The position numbers and the translations under genes were made by a program. A stretch of DNA of 64,000 nucleotides from positions 1 through 64,000 of the forward strand of contig MPDC01000013.1 of assembly GCA_001874255.1 (NCBI GenBank), given 5' to 3'. This DNA comes from Alphaproteobacteria bacterium MedPE-SWcel (GTDB lineage Bacteria > Pseudomonadota > Alphaproteobacteria > Rhodobacterales > Rhodobacteraceae). A model generated the notes under the pieces. That model searched no databases. It saw nothing but the letters and a program-made list of their open reading frames with translations, and was not told where the DNA came from. Numbering within the stretch: the stretch's first letter is position 1; every line of letters begins with the position of its first letter. Shown here one piece after another: positions 17,806 through 26,781 of this stretch.

Positions 17806-17953
17806 TCTGGACCTGCACGTGGAAATTCAAGGCTGCGCCGGTGCACAGGCGCTTGCGCGGCTGTGTGGGTGGCCCTTCGTTCACGTGGGCGTTACTTCTG
17901 CATCCGCCGTGAGCCATCCGGTTCACCAATAACCGATCAGAACCGGAGGCCTC

Positions 17954-18883
17954 ATGAGCACCATTCTGTCCATCACTGATTTACGAAAATCCTACGCCGA
18001 CGGGTTCGAAGCGCTGAAAGGCGTGAGCCTTGATATCCAAGAGGGTGAAATCCTGGCGCTGCTGGGACCCAATGGCGCGGGCAAGACGACTTTGATCTCG
18101 ACCGTCTGTGGCATCACCACTGCGACCTCGGGCGCGGTGACCGTGGGGGGGCATAGCATCACGACCGATTTTCGCGCGGCGCGGTCGATGATCGGCCTGG
18201 TGCCGCAGGAAATCAACCTCGAGCCTTTTGAAACCGTGTTGAACACGGTGCGGTTTTCGCGGGGATTGTTTGGCAAGCCGAGGAATGATGCCTTGCTGGA
18301 GGATATCCTGAAGAAACTGTCGCTCTGGGACAAGCGGGGCAATCAGATCAAGGAACTTTCGGGTGGTATGAAACGCCGGGTGCTGATTGCCAAGGCGCTG
18401 AGCCATGAGCCAAGGGTGCTGTTTCTGGATGAACCGAGCGCCGGCGTCGATGTGGAGCTGCGCAAGGATATGTGGGAGGTGGTCCGGGAGCTGCGGGAAA
18501 GCGGCGTCACCATCATTCTCACCACCCATTACATTGAAGAGGCGGAAGCCATGGCGGATCGCGTCGGCGTGATCGCCAAGGGAGAGATCCTGCTGGTCGA
18601 GGAGAAATCCGACCTGATGGCGCGGATGGGTCAGAAAGAGCTCGAGGTGCTGCTGACCGATCCGATCCCAGCCGTGCCCGAGGGTCTGAAAATCCACGAC
18701 CTGCGCCTGGGCGAGGGCGGCCGGTCGCTGATCTATACCTATGACGTCAAGGCGGAACGTACCGGTATCACGACGCTTTTGAATGATGTCGCGGCGGCGG
18801 GGCTGGTGCTGGCGGATGTGGTGACGCGGCAATCGAGCCTGGAAGACATATTTGTGGATCTTGTATCAGGAGAAGCGGCATGA
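17954..18883 (+). CDS. ABC transporter ATP-binding protein (ABC-2 exporter)
   Basis: A 309-residue nucleotide-binding subunit. The Walker [10 protein letters not shown] is at about 39-47, the signature LSGGMKRR at about 138-145, Walker [13 protein letters not shown] at about 155-166 and the switch His in [10 protein letters not shown]-terminal extension (about 215-309) is typical of drug/polysaccharide ABC-2 exporters such as YadG/NodI types. The stop overlaps the start of the permease gene by four bases, so the two are translationally coupled. Substrate unknown. Confidence 0.93.
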   Translation: MSTILSITDLRKSYADGFEALKGVSLDIQEGEILALLGPNGAGKTTLISTVCGITTATSGAVTVGGHSITTDFRAARSMIGLVPQEINLEPFETVLNTVRFSRGLFGKPRNDALLEDILKKLSLWDKRGNQIKELSGGMKRRVLIAKALSHEPRVLFLDEPSAGVDVELRKDMWEVVRELRESGVTIILTTHYIEEAEAMADRVGVIAKGEILLVEEKSDLMARMGQKELEVLLTDPIPAVPEGLKIHDLRLGEGGRSLIYTYDVKAERTGITTLLNDVAAAGLVLADVVTRQSSLEDIFVDLVSGEAA

Positions 18884-19641
18884 ACTGGATCGCGGTTGCT
18901 GCAATATATCGCTTTGAGATGGCGCGGTTCTTTCGCACCCTGGCGCAGAGCTTCATTTCGCCGGTCCTGTCGACATCGCTGTATTTCGTGGTCTTTGGCG
19001 CGGCCATCGGCAGCCGGATCGATCAGGTCGAAGGGGTGTCCTATGGGGCCTTCATCGTGCCTGGCCTGATCATGTTGAGCGTCATCACGCAGGGGATCTC
19101 GAATGCGTCTTTCGGGATCTATTTTCCGAAATTCATTGGCACGATGTACGAATTGCTGTCGGCGCCGGTGAATTTTCTCGAGATCGTGCTGGGCTATGTG
19201 GGGGCCGCGGCCACCAAGGCGATGTTCATCGGCGTGGTCATTCTGGTCACGGCGCATCTGTTTGTGGACCTGACCATCCAGCACCCGCTGGCCATGGTGC
19301 TGTTCATGGTGCTGACCTGTGTCAGCTTTTCGCTTCTGGGGTTTATCATCGGGATCTGGGCCAGGAACTTTGAGCAGCTGCAGCTTGTGCCGCTGTTGAT
19401 CGTGACGCCGCTGATTTTTCTCGGCGGGTCATTCTATTCGATCTCGATGTTGCCGCCGGTGTGGCAGACGATCACCCTGTTCAACCCGGTTGTCTATCTG
19501 ATCTCGGGGTTCCGGTGGTCGTTCTTTGGCATGGCGGATGTTCCGGTGGGGCTCAGCCTTCTGGCGATCGCCTTCTTCACCAGCCTGTGTCTGGTGGCGA
19601 TCGGGTGGATCTTCAGGACCGGGTGGCGGCTGCGGTCCTGA
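18880..19641 (+). CDS. ABC-2 type transporter permease
   Basis: A 253-residue membrane protein with about six hydrophobic segments. The C-terminal ABC-2 signature region ([20 protein letters not shown], then [13 protein letters not shown]) is clear. It pairs with the preceding ATPase, sharing an ATGA overlap. The family is YadH/NodJ-like. Exported compound unknown. A dispersed hairpin element starts only about 10 bases after its stop. Confidence 0.92.
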   Translation: MNWIAVAAIYRFEMARFFRTLAQSFISPVLSTSLYFVVFGAAIGSRIDQVEGVSYGAFIVPGLIMLSVITQGISNASFGIYFPKFIGTMYELLSAPVNFLEIVLGYVGAAATKAMFIGVVILVTAHLFVDLTIQHPLAMVLFMVLTCVSFSLLGFIIGIWARNFEQLQLVPLLIVTPLIFLGGSFYSISMLPPVWQTITLFNPVVYLISGFRWSFFGMADVPVGLSLLAIAFFTSLCLVAIGWIFRTGWRLRS

Positions 19642-20048
19642 AACGCGACCGGGGGGGCTCCCGCCCGGTCCACCACAGGCCCACACTCCGGGCCTGAGAC
19701 GGACCCGTTGGGCCCGGCGCCGCGTCCCCGATGGGGACGCGGCGCGGTTGCGTCCGGTCGCCCCCGATGTTGCCCCCCCTGATGCTCCCCTGATGCCGCT
19801 CCAGGCCGCTCCCTGTGTCGCGGCGGGTGACCCGCGGATTTGGTCTTGCCGCCGACGCCCTATAACGGGTGCGGTGATCGCAGGTCTTAAAAATCGGTAA
19901 ACGAGAGGCGCAGTCTTTCGTGCTTTCGGGGCCGGAGGGTTTGGATACGTTGCATTTTTACCCGTGACACGACGTGAAACGTAACCGCAGGAGAATTCCT
20001 CCGGACCTGCACCTTGTTTCCGGCAGGGGGGCATTCTACATCGGCGCA
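19642..20048. other. Intergenic region with hairpin element and S49 protease promoter
   Basis: The first 105 bases are a copy of the dispersed two-arm element. The next stretch is C/T-rich with no gene. The last 150 bases are more AT-rich (CTATAAC at about 19860, TTAAAAATCG) and probably contain the promoter of the S49 peptidase operon. An in-frame ATG at 19974 could extend that protein by 25 residues, but the conserved part begins later. Confidence 0.5.
19650..19745 (-). repeat. Dispersed two-arm hairpin element, copy C
   Basis: Inverted relative to copies A, B and F. On the minus strand: hairpin 1 is a perfect 13-bp stem with loop GAT/ATC (19717-19745, outer GCGCCGCGTCCCC). Arm 1 is GGCGCCGGGCCCAACGGG (19704-19721). 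Hairpin 2 is a two-part stem (GGTCC/GGACC outside, GGCCC/GGGCC inside, 19667-19705). Arm 2 is CGGGCGGGAGCCCCCC (19652-19667). Confidence 0.85.
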
Positions 20049-20846
20049 ATGAGTGTTCGCATCCCCTTTATGAAACGGCCACCCACTGTGGCGGTTGTAC
20101 GTCTGTCCGGTGCCATCGGCATGTCCGCACGGGGCGGGCTGAATGACGCAGCGCTGGCTCCGGTGCTGGAACGTGCCTTCAAGAAAGGCAAGCCCGCCGC
20201 CGTCGCGCTGGAAATCAATTCCCCCGGTGGCAGCCCGGTGCAAAGCGCGCTGATCGGGGCGCGTATTCGCCGGTTGTCAGAAGAAAACAACGTCCCCGTC
20301 ATCGCCTTTGTCGAGGATGTGGCAGCCTCCGGCGGCTATTGGCTGGCGGCGGCTGCGGATGAGATCTTTGCCGATGCCAGCTCTGTCGTCGGCTCCATCG
20401 GGGTGATCTCCGCAGGGTTTGGCGCGCATGTCTTCCTGGCCCGTCAGGGGCTGGAGCGGCGTGTTCATACCGCAGGCCAGAGCAAGAGCATGCTGGATCC
20501 CTTCCGCCCGGAAAATGAAGAGGATGTTGCCCGGCTCAAGGTGCTGCTGAACGACATCCACGCCAATTTCATCGATCATGTCACCGATCGCCGGGGCAGC
20601 AAGCTCTCGGATGAGGACTCGCTGTTCACCGGAGAGGTCTGGCTGGCGCGACGCGCCGAGGCGCTGGGGCTGATCGACGGGATCGGCCATCTGAAGCCGG
20701 TGCTGCAGGCACGCTACGGCAAGAAGATGCGTCTGCGGCGCTATGGTCTCAAGAAGCCGTTTCTCAGCCGGTTTGGCCTGTCCCTGGCCGAGGATGCCCT
20801 TGCGGCGGTCGAGGAACGTGCGCATTTCGCGCGTTTTGGCCTCTGA
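20049..20846 (+). CDS. S49-family (SppA-like) peptidase
   Basis: A 265-residue serine protease of the SppA/SohB class, related to signal-peptide peptidase. The nucleophile is S94 in VAASGGYWLA and the general base is probably K146 in GQSKSMLDP. Other family blocks are LEINSPGGSPVQS and VVGSIGVIS. It is the short single-domain form without an obvious N-terminal membrane anchor if the ATG at 20049 is right; the preceding 25 codons do not supply one either. It heads a run of four co-directional genes with overlapping ends. Confidence 0.9.
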   Translation: MSVRIPFMKRPPTVAVVRLSGAIGMSARGGLNDAALAPVLERAFKKGKPAAVALEINSPGGSPVQSALIGARIRRLSEENNVPVIAFVEDVAASGGYWLAAAADEIFADASSVVGSIGVISAGFGAHVFLARQGLERRVHTAGQSKSMLDPFRPENEEDVARLKVLLNDIHANFIDHVTDRRGSKLSDEDSLFTGEVWLARRAEALGLIDGIGHLKPVLQARYGKKMRLRRYGLKKPFLSRFGLSLAEDALAAVEERAHFARFGL

Positions 20847-20847
20847 C

Positions 20848-21021
20848 GTGATCTTGAAAATCGTCTCCCTGTTCCTGCTGGCCATGGCTGTTCTGGCCAT
20901 GTTCGGTCGTTTGCGTTTCCCGGGACAACAGAAGCTCAAATCGGCCCGCTGCCCGTCCTGCCATCGTTTCAGGATCGGCAAGGGGCCCTGTGCCTGCGGA
21001 CGAGGAGGTCCCAAGACATGA
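20848..21021 (+). CDS. Small membrane protein with Cys-rich C-terminus
   Basis: A 57-residue protein with a GTG start just two bases after the upstream stop. One N-terminal membrane helix (about 1-20, ILKIVSLFLLAMAVLAMFG) is followed by a basic segment and CPSC (C36, C39), then CAC (C50, C52), which could bind a metal such as zinc. Its own stop overlaps the antiporter start in ATGA. The tight coupling on both sides supports a real gene. No function is recognised. Confidence 0.75.
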   Translation: MILKIVSLFLLAMAVLAMFGRLRFPGQQKLKSARCPSCHRFRIGKGPCACGRGGPKT

Positions 21022-21962
21022 TGCCATGGCTCTTTTCGGTCCTTGGTCTGGTGATCCTGCTGCTGGCAGGCGATGCGCTGGTGCGCGGGGCGGTGAACCT
21101 GTCGTTGCGGATCGGCATACCGGCCCTGATCGTCAGCCTGACCATCGTCGCCTTCGGGACATCCGCGCCGGAGTTGCTGATCGCCATTCAGGCGGTGATG
21201 GAAAACGCCGATGGCATTGCGCTGGGAAATGTGGTCGGCTCGAACACCGCGAATATCCTGATGGTTCTGGGCATTCCTGCCATCCTGCGCACGCTGCACA
21301 CCAGCGAATGCGACAGCCGCAAGAATTACCTCTTCATGATCGCGGCCACGGTTCTGTTCATTGCGCTGGCGTTTTTCGGCACTTTCACCTGGCTCTCCGG
21401 CCTGATCCTGCTGCTGGCTCTGGCCTTCGTGCTGACGACCGCCTTTCGCGAGGCCCGTGCCCATCGGGCGGCCGGGGAAGAGGCCGAGCTGGAAGAGATC
21501 GACGAAGCCGATCCCGACATGCCGTTCTGGCGCATCGGCATCTATCTGGTGCTGGGGCTGGTGGGGCTGCCGTTGGGGGCGGAATTGCTGGTGGAGAACG
21601 CGACCATCATCGCGCGCCTCTATGGTCTGAGCGAGACGGTCATCGGCCTGACGCTTGTGGCCATCGGCACCTCCCTGCCAGAGCTGTCCACGACGCTGAT
21701 GGCGGTCATGCGGCGGCAGGCCGACGTGGCGCTGGGCAATGTCATCGGATCGAATATGTTCAACCTTCTGGCGATTATCGGGCTGACCAGCTTTATCGGT
21801 CCGATTTCCGTCGATCCGGAGTTCCTGCGCTTTGATCTGTGGGTGATGCTGGCCGCGTCGCTGCTGATCATCCCGTTCGTGTTTCTGCGGCAGGACATCA
21901 ATCGGATCTGGGGCGTGATCCTGACCGGACTTTATGTGGCCTATGTGTGGATGCTGCTCTAG
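21018..21962 (+). CDS. Calcium/sodium antiporter (CaCA family, YrbG-like)
   Basis: A 314-residue inner-membrane exchanger with about ten helices in two inverted halves. Each half carries the alpha-repeat signatures: GTSAPELLIAIQ with GNVVGSNTANILMVLG, and GTSLPELSTTLMAV with GNVIGSNMFNLLAIIG. An acidic loop (EEAELEEIDEADPD) lies between the halves. Start overlaps the preceding small gene by four bases. Ion choice (Ca or another cation) is inferred from family. Confidence 0.93.
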   Translation: MMPWLFSVLGLVILLLAGDALVRGAVNLSLRIGIPALIVSLTIVAFGTSAPELLIAIQAVMENADGIALGNVVGSNTANILMVLGIPAILRTLHTSECDSRKNYLFMIAATVLFIALAFFGTFTWLSGLILLLALAFVLTTAFREARAHRAAGEEAELEEIDEADPDMPFWRIGIYLVLGLVGLPLGAELLVENATIIARLYGLSETVIGLTLVAIGTSLPELSTTLMAVMRRQADVALGNVIGSNMFNLLAIIGLTSFIGPISVDPEFLRFDLWVMLAASLLIIPFVFLRQDINRIWGVILTGLYVAYVWMLL

Positions 21963-22000
21963 GTTTCGTGACGCAGGCACTGAAACGCAGGAGACAGCAC

Positions 22001-22777
22001 ATGCGGGCATTGGTTACCGGGGCCGGGAAACGTCTTGGGCGTGCAATGGCGGTGGCGCTGGCCGAAGACGGCTATGATGTGGCGATCCACTACGCCAGCT
22101 CGGACCGGGACGCGGCAGAGACCGCCCGCGCGGTCGAGGCGCTGGGGCGGCGCGCGGTGATGGTGCAGGCGGACCTGCTGCAGGACGCCCAATCCGAGGC
22201 GCTGTTGCCCCGCGCCGCAGATCAGCTGGGCGGGCCTATCACCTGTCTGGTGAACAATGCGTCCATCTTTGAACCGGACGAGCTGGAAACGGCGACCCGC
22301 GACAGTTGGGACCGCCATATGCAGAGCAATCTGCGGGCGCCGTTTCTGCTGTTGCAGGCGCTGGCAGCGCAGGGCCTGCCCGAGCGACGCTCCGCTGCGG
22401 GAGAGCCGCTGGCGGCGGCGGTCGCGATCAATATGATCGATCAACGGGTGCGGAAACTGACGCCCCAGTTCATGAGCTACACCCTGGCGAAATCCGCGCT
22501 TTGGACGCTGACGCAGACGGCGGCTCAGTCGCTGGCGCCCGGAATACGGGTCAATGCCATCGGGCCGGGGCCGACGCTGCAGGGGCCGCGCCAGTCGGCA
22601 GAAGACTTCGCGGCGCAACGCGCGGCCACGATTTTGCACCGCGGTGCCGACCTGTCTGACATCACCGCCGCCCTGCGCTATCTGGTCGCTGCCCCGGCCG
22701 TCACCGGTCAGCTGATCTGTGTCGATGGGGGCCAGCATCTGGCCTGGCAGACCCCGGATACCGAGGGATCGGAGTAG
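22001..22777 (+). CDS. SDR-family oxidoreductase, pteridine-reductase-like
   Basis: A 258-residue short-chain dehydrogenase with a complete active site. The NAD(P) motif TGAGKRLGRAMA is at 6-17 and the basic residues there favour NADPH. NNAS is at 85-88 and Y160-x3-K164 is intact. The TGAGKRLG start and QRVRKLTPQFMSYTLAKSAL block resemble FolM/PTR1-type pteridine reductases; other SDR activities cannot be excluded. It follows the antiporter by 38 bp and probably ends that operon. Confidence 0.85.
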   Translation: MRALVTGAGKRLGRAMAVALAEDGYDVAIHYASSDRDAAETARAVEALGRRAVMVQADLLQDAQSEALLPRAADQLGGPITCLVNNASIFEPDELETATRDSWDRHMQSNLRAPFLLLQALAAQGLPERRSAAGEPLAAAVAINMIDQRVRKLTPQFMSYTLAKSALWTLTQTAAQSLAPGIRVNAIGPGPTLQGPRQSAEDFAAQRAATILHRGADLSDITAALRYLVAAPAVTGQLICVDGGQHLAWQTPDTEGSE

Positions 22778-23098
22778 AGCGCTGCACCCCGGGAAAGCTG
22801 GCGCCAAGATGCAATTCTCAAAGTGACGCGACGACTTATGCACGCGTCATATTTCATTCACGCCACCGTTACAAAAACATCAATAATTTCAAGCCTTTGA
22901 GACATGTGTCGAAAAATAACAAATTAAATCAGCCCCTTGGCGAAATGCTTAAAAATTGGTCAATTCAGCGAAGTCTGCAAATCTAAAGGGAAAAACGCGG
23001 TAAGCCCAAAGTTATCAGCCGGCTTATCCACATGAACGGTGGATTCATCACAGCTTGAAATATCCTGCTGAAGATTGCAGCGAGGCCGCCAGAATCAT
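22778..23098. other. AT-rich intergenic region upstream of uvrC with a DnaA-box match
   Basis: No gene is supported. The middle (about 22845-22990) is clearly AT-richer than anything else in the window, with runs such as AAAATAACAAATTAAAT. It ends in a perfect DnaA-box sequence and the probable uvrC promoter. Confidence 0.55.
23024..23032 (+). promoter_or_regulatory. DnaA-box match
   Basis: TTATCCACA is identical to the strong bacterial DnaA box. It lies about 75 bp before the uvrC start, next to AT-rich DNA. A related GTTATCAGC lies at 23011. A single perfect box suggests DnaA-linked regulation or titration; it does not by itself show an origin. Confidence 0.5.
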
Positions 23099-25000
23099 AT
23101 GTCAGTCCCCATGACCGATCCCAGCTCAGAATCGCCTGCCACTGGCGCCTCCTCCGCGCCGCCCCGCACCGGCTACGGCGTTATTCAGGACTATCTGAAA
23201 ACGCTTGAGACCTCTCCCGGGGTCTACCGGATGCTGGATTGCGAAAGCCGCGTGCTTTACGTGGGCAAGGCGCGCAATCTGCGGGCGCGGGTGTCGAACT
23301 ATTCCCGGCCCGGTCACAGCCCCCGGATCGAGAAGATGATCGCGCAGACGGCGTCGATGATGTTCCTGACCACGCGCACCGAGACCGAGGCGCTGCTGCT
23401 GGAGCAAAACCTGATCAAGCAGCTGAAGCCCAAGTACAACGTGCTGCTGCGCGATGACAAAAGCTTTCCCAATATTCTGGTCGGCAAGAGCCACGCGTTT
23501 CCCCAGATCAAGAAACACCGCGGCGCGCGCAAGGAAAAGGGCAGCTATTTCGGCCCCTTTGCCAGCGCCGGGGCGGTGAACCGGACGCTCAATCAGCTGC
23601 AAAAGGCGTTTCTGCTGCGGAATTGCTCCGACTCGATGTTTGAAACCCGCACGCGCCCCTGTCTGCAATACCAGATCAAGCGCTGCTCCGGCCCCTGCGT
23701 CGGTCTGATCTCGCGCGAGGGATATGCCGAAAGCGTGCATGACGCCGAACGGTTCCTGTCCGGGCGGTCCACCAAGATCCAGGAAGAGCTGGGCGCGCAG
23801 ATGATGGCGGCCTCCGAAGCGATGGAGTTCGAGCGGGCGGCCGCGCTGCGCGACCGGATCAAGGCGCTGACGCAGGTGCAGTCGGCCCAGGGGATCAACC
23901 CGCGCGGCGTCGCCGAAGCGGATGTGATCGGTCTGCATATGGACAGCGGTCAGGCCTGCGTGCAGGTGTTTTTCATCCGCGCCAATCAGAACTGGGGCAA
24001 TCAGGATTTCTATCCGCGTGTCTCCGAGGACATGTCACCGGCCGAGGTCATGGAGGCCTTTGTCGGGCAGTTCTACGACAACAAGGACGTGCCGCGGCAG
24101 CTGATCCTTTCGGATGATATCGACACTTCGGATCTGATGGCGGAGGCGCTGAGCAACAAGGCCAATCGCAAGGTGGAGCTGCTGGTGCCGCAGCGGGGCG
24201 AGAAGGCAGAGCTGGTGGCCTCGGCGGTGCGCAACGCCCGCGAAAGCCTCGCCCGGAAGATGGCCGAGAGCGCCACCCAGGCGAAATTGCTGCGCGGGCT
24301 GGCGGATGCCTTTGGCCTTGAGGGGCCACCAAACCGGATCGAAGTCTATGACAACTCGCATATTCAGGGCACCAATGCGGTGGGCGCGATGATCGTCGCG
24401 GGCCCCGAAGGATTCATGAAGAACGCCTATCGCAAGTTCAATATCAAGGGCGAGGATCTGGTGCCCGGCGATGACTTCGGCATGATGAAGGAGGTGCTGA
24501 ACCGTCGTTTCTCGCGCCTGCTGAAAGAGGACCCGGATCGCGACAGGGGCATGTGGCCGGATCTGCTCTTGATCGATGGCGGGGCTGGGCAGGTTTCGGC
24601 GGTGGCGGAAATCATGGAAGAGCACGGCGTCCAGGATGTGCCCATGGTCGGGGTCGCCAAAGGGGTGGATCGCGATCACGGCAAGGAGGAATTCTACCGC
24701 CCCGGAGAGTCTGCCTTTGCCCTGCAGCGCAATGACCCGGTGCTCTATTTCATTCAGCGGATGCGGGACGAGGCGCACCGCTTTGCCATTGGCACCCATC
24801 GCGCCAAGCGGGCGAAATCCATGGCTGCCAACCCGCTGGACGACATCGCGGGCGTGGGCGCGACCCGCAAGAAGGCGCTGTTGACCCATTTCGGCAGCGC
24901 CAAGGCGGTGAGCCGCGCCAACCTGTCGGATCTCACGGCGGTCGAGGGCATCTCGGACGCGCTGGCCGAAACCATCTACAACTATTTCCAGGAGCGCTGA
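23099..25000 (+). CDS. uvrC: Excinuclease ABC subunit C (UvrC)
   Basis: A 633-residue nucleotide-excision-repair nuclease making both incisions with UvrB. The N-terminal GIY-YIG domain is at about 35-115 ([24 protein letters not shown]). The UVR domain contacting UvrB is at about 225-260 ([17 protein letters not shown]), followed by the RNase-H-like domain with [16 protein letters not shown] and [11 protein letters not shown]. Helix-hairpin-helix motifs lie at the C-terminus ([20 protein letters not shown]). Starts at 23099 or 23111 (MTDPSS) are both possible. Confidence 0.96.
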   Translation: MSVPMTDPSSESPATGASSAPPRTGYGVIQDYLKTLETSPGVYRMLDCESRVLYVGKARNLRARVSNYSRPGHSPRIEKMIAQTASMMFLTTRTETEALLLEQNLIKQLKPKYNVLLRDDKSFPNILVGKSHAFPQIKKHRGARKEKGSYFGPFASAGAVNRTLNQLQKAFLLRNCSDSMFETRTRPCLQYQIKRCSGPCVGLISREGYAESVHDAERFLSGRSTKIQEELGAQMMAASEAMEFERAAALRDRIKALTQVQSAQGINPRGVAEADVIGLHMDSGQACVQVFFIRANQNWGNQDFYPRVSEDMSPAEVMEAFVGQFYDNKDVPRQLILSDDIDTSDLMAEALSNKANRKVELLVPQRGEKAELVASAVRNARESLARKMAESATQAKLLRGLADAFGLEGPPNRIEVYDNSHIQGTNAVGAMIVAGPEGFMKNAYRKFNIKGEDLVPGDDFGMMKEVLNRRFSRLLKEDPDRDRGMWPDLLLIDGGAGQVSAVAEIMEEHGVQDVPMVGVAKGVDRDHGKEEFYRPGESAFALQRNDPVLYFIQRMRDEAHRFAIGTHRAKRAKSMAANPLDDIAGVGATRKKALLTHFGSAKAVSRANLSDLTAVEGISDALAETIYNYFQER

Positions 25001-25018
25001 GGGCAGGGGGCTCTGCCC
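25001..25018 (+). terminator. Hairpin immediately after uvrC
   Basis: GGGCAG and CTGCCC form a six-bp stem starting at the base after the uvrC stop codon, followed by TTCG. The T-tract is short, so it is a weak intrinsic terminator candidate. Confidence 0.4.
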
Positions 25019-25148
25019 TTCGCCGCCTGCGGCCTGGGACCGGCCGACCGGCGGAGATCTGCGAAACCCGGGGCCAGAATTGGGGGGGCGGGGTTATTTC
25101 GTCACAGGGCCGCTTCCCACTCCTGTCGCGGGCGGCTAAGGTGCGGCC

Positions 25149-25820
25149 ATGATCTGGAATTTACCCAATATACTCACACTCCTAAGGTTGCTGGCCGCTC
25201 CGGCGCTGGCGGTCATGTTTCTGTTTTTTACGCGCCCCTATGCGGATTGGTTCGCGCTTGTGCTGTTCGTGGGCGCGGCGCTGACCGATTGGGTCGATGG
25301 CTATCTGGCGCGCAGCTGGAAGCAGGAGACCAAGATCGGAGCGATGCTCGACCCGATCGCGGACAAGGCGATGGTGGTGATCGCCCTGATGATCCTTGTG
25401 GGCTATGCGACCTCTCATTGGACGGCCTGGCTGGTGCTGCCTGCGACGGTCATCTTGTTCCGCGAGGTTTTCGTCTCGGGGCTGCGCGAATTCCTGGGGG
25501 ATACGGCGGGTACGCTGAAGGTCACGAAACTCGCGAAATGGAAAACCACGGCGCAGATGATTGCAATCGCGACCCTGTTTTCGCAGGGTATTTTTGAACA
25601 TCACCTCGGTATGGGGGGCTTTGGCATGGATCGCGATATGGTGCAGGACGTATTGTCCGGCGCTGTCGCGGACACCCAGGGGCTGCGGTTCTACTTCGAA
25701 GGCATGGTCTGGTCCGGGCGTATCGGGTTGTGGTTGCTGTGGATCGCGGCGGCGCTGACGTTGATGACCGGCATCGACTATATCAAGAAGGCCCTGCCCT
25801 ATCTGAAGGAGACGCGCTGA
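25149..25820 (+). CDS. pgsA: CDP-diacylglycerol-glycerol-3-phosphate 3-phosphatidyltransferase PgsA
   Basis: A 223-residue inner-membrane enzyme making phosphatidylglycerophosphate, the precursor of phosphatidylglycerol. The CDP-alcohol phosphatidyltransferase motif D-G-x2-A-R-x8-G-x3-D-x3-D is intact (DWVDGYLAR, then GAMLDPIADK, about 47-73). At least five membrane segments are seen. A stretch at about 150-185 (HLGMGGFGMDRDMVQDVL) is longer than in E. coli PgsA. Its stop overlaps the moaD start by one base. Confidence 0.95.
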   Translation: MIWNLPNILTLLRLLAAPALAVMFLFFTRPYADWFALVLFVGAALTDWVDGYLARSWKQETKIGAMLDPIADKAMVVIALMILVGYATSHWTAWLVLPATVILFREVFVSGLREFLGDTAGTLKVTKLAKWKTTAQMIAIATLFSQGIFEHHLGMGGFGMDRDMVQDVLSGAVADTQGLRFYFEGMVWSGRIGLWLLWIAAALTLMTGIDYIKKALPYLKETR

Positions 25821-26065
25821 TGGATGTGCTGTATTTTGCCTGGGTGCGCGAACGGATCGGTCTGCCGAAAGAGCGGGTCGAGACCACAGCGGTGACCGTC
25901 GCCGAGTTGATCGAAGAGCTCGTGGCGCGCGACGACCGCTATGCGGCGGCCTTTGCGGATCTGTCGGCCTTGCGGGTGGCGCTGGATCAGGAGCTGGCGG
26001 AGTTTGACGCGCCGCTGCTGGGGGTGCGTGAGGTGGCGTTTTTCCCACCGATGACAGGCGGCTGA
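25820..26065 (+). CDS. moaD: Molybdopterin synthase small subunit MoaD
   Basis: An 81-residue ubiquitin-like sulfur carrier ending in the essential Gly-Gly (FFPPMTGG), which is thiocarboxylated for dithiolene formation. The first residues MDVLYFAWVRERIG are typical. The start overlaps the pgsA stop (TGATG). The codons for the C-terminal Met-Thr-Gly-Gly form the first unit of an 11-bp tandem repeat that runs to the moaE start. Confidence 0.95.
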   Translation: MDVLYFAWVRERIGLPKERVETTAVTVAELIEELVARDDRYAAAFADLSALRVALDQELAEFDAPLLGVREVAFFPPMTGG

Positions 26066-26105
26066 CAGGCGGATGATAGGCGGATGACAGGCGGATGACC
26101 GGATG
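26051..26105 (+). repeat. 11-bp tandem repeat bridging moaD and moaE
   Basis: Units ATGACAGGCGG, CTGACAGGCGG, ATGATAGGCGG and ATGACAGGCGG are followed by a diverged ATGACCGGATG whose last three bases are the moaE start codon. The first unit encodes the functional Met-Thr-Gly-Gly end of MoaD. Confidence 0.85.
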
Positions 26106-26549
26106 CAGGTGAGGGTACAGGACACGCCGTTTGATTTCGGCGCAGAAGCGAACCGATTTGCCGCCGGTGCCGGGGGCGCGGGGGCTGTCGTGACCTTTAC
26201 CGGTGTGGTGCGCGATGCCGCGGCCGGTGCCATGACTGTGATGGAGATCGAGCACTATCCGGGGATGACGGAAAAGGCGCTGCAGCAGATCGCGGCGCAG
26301 GCCTGCGCGCGCTGGGAGCTGACGGATACGCTGGTGATCCACAGATACGGGCGATTGCAGCCGGGCGATCAGATCATGATGGTGGCCACGGCGGCGCGCC
26401 ATCGTGTGGCGGCCTTTGAGGCGGCGGAATACCTGATGGACTACCTGAAATCCCGCGCACCGTTCTGGAAGAAGGAAATCCTTGCGGATGGCGCCGCCGA
26501 TTGGGTCGCGGCAAAAGAAGCCGACGAAGACGCGTTGACGCGCTGGTAA
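26103..26549 (+). CDS. moaE: Molybdopterin synthase catalytic subunit MoaE
   Basis: A 148-residue subunit that forms the heterotetramer with MoaD and converts precursor Z (cPMP) to molybdopterin. Family blocks are GAVVTFTGVVRD, MEIEHYPGMTEKAL, HRYGRLQPGDQIMMVA and the catalytic-lysine region YLMDYLKSRAPFWKKEI. It follows moaD by 37 bp of repeated DNA without a strong Shine-Dalgarno, so translation may depend on coupling. A GTG two codons downstream is an alternative start. Confidence 0.95.
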   Translation: MQVRVQDTPFDFGAEANRFAAGAGGAGAVVTFTGVVRDAAAGAMTVMEIEHYPGMTEKALQQIAAQACARWELTDTLVIHRYGRLQPGDQIMMVATAARHRVAAFEAAEYLMDYLKSRAPFWKKEILADGAADWVAAKEADEDALTRW

Positions 26550-26591
26550 CGCCGGGCCGTCCTGCGGTGATTTCGAATTGTGAGTGGTGCC

Positions 26592-26639
26592 TGCGCCGTG
26601 CAAGCTGTGCGCTGTGTGCTTTGCGCCGTGCAAGCTGTG
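26592..26639 (+). repeat. 18-bp direct repeat with 30-bp period
   Basis: TGCGCCGTGCAAGCTGTG occurs at 26592-26609 and again at 26622-26639, separated by CGCTGTGTGCTT. It lies shortly after the moaE stop. Confidence 0.8.
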
Positions 26640-26694
26640 TGGGCCGTGGGGTGCCTGATTCTGCGGCCGGGGTGTTTCTGGGGACCGGGTTGAC

Positions 26695-26772
26695 CGGGGG
26701 CTCTCCCGCCCGTCATCGGCGCCTTGCGGCGCGTCTTCCCGTTGGGCCGGGCGCCGTGCCTGTCGGCCCGGC
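26695..26772 (-). repeat. Dispersed two-arm hairpin element, copy D
   Basis: Minus-strand orientation. Hairpin 1 (GCCGGG/CCCGGC, long loop, 26746-26772), arm 1 GCGCCCGGCCCAACGGGAAG (26735-26754), hairpin 2 GCGCC-TTGC-GGCGC (26719-26732), arm 2 GACGGGCGGGAGAGCCCCC (26696-26714). It lies between the convergent moaE and DUF4440-like genes. Confidence 0.82.
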
Positions 26773-26781
26773 GGCGGTGGC

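Noticed and set aside
22845-23040. Chromosomal origin at the AT-rich island
   Set aside because: Only one perfect DnaA box is present and no origin-linked genes flank it.
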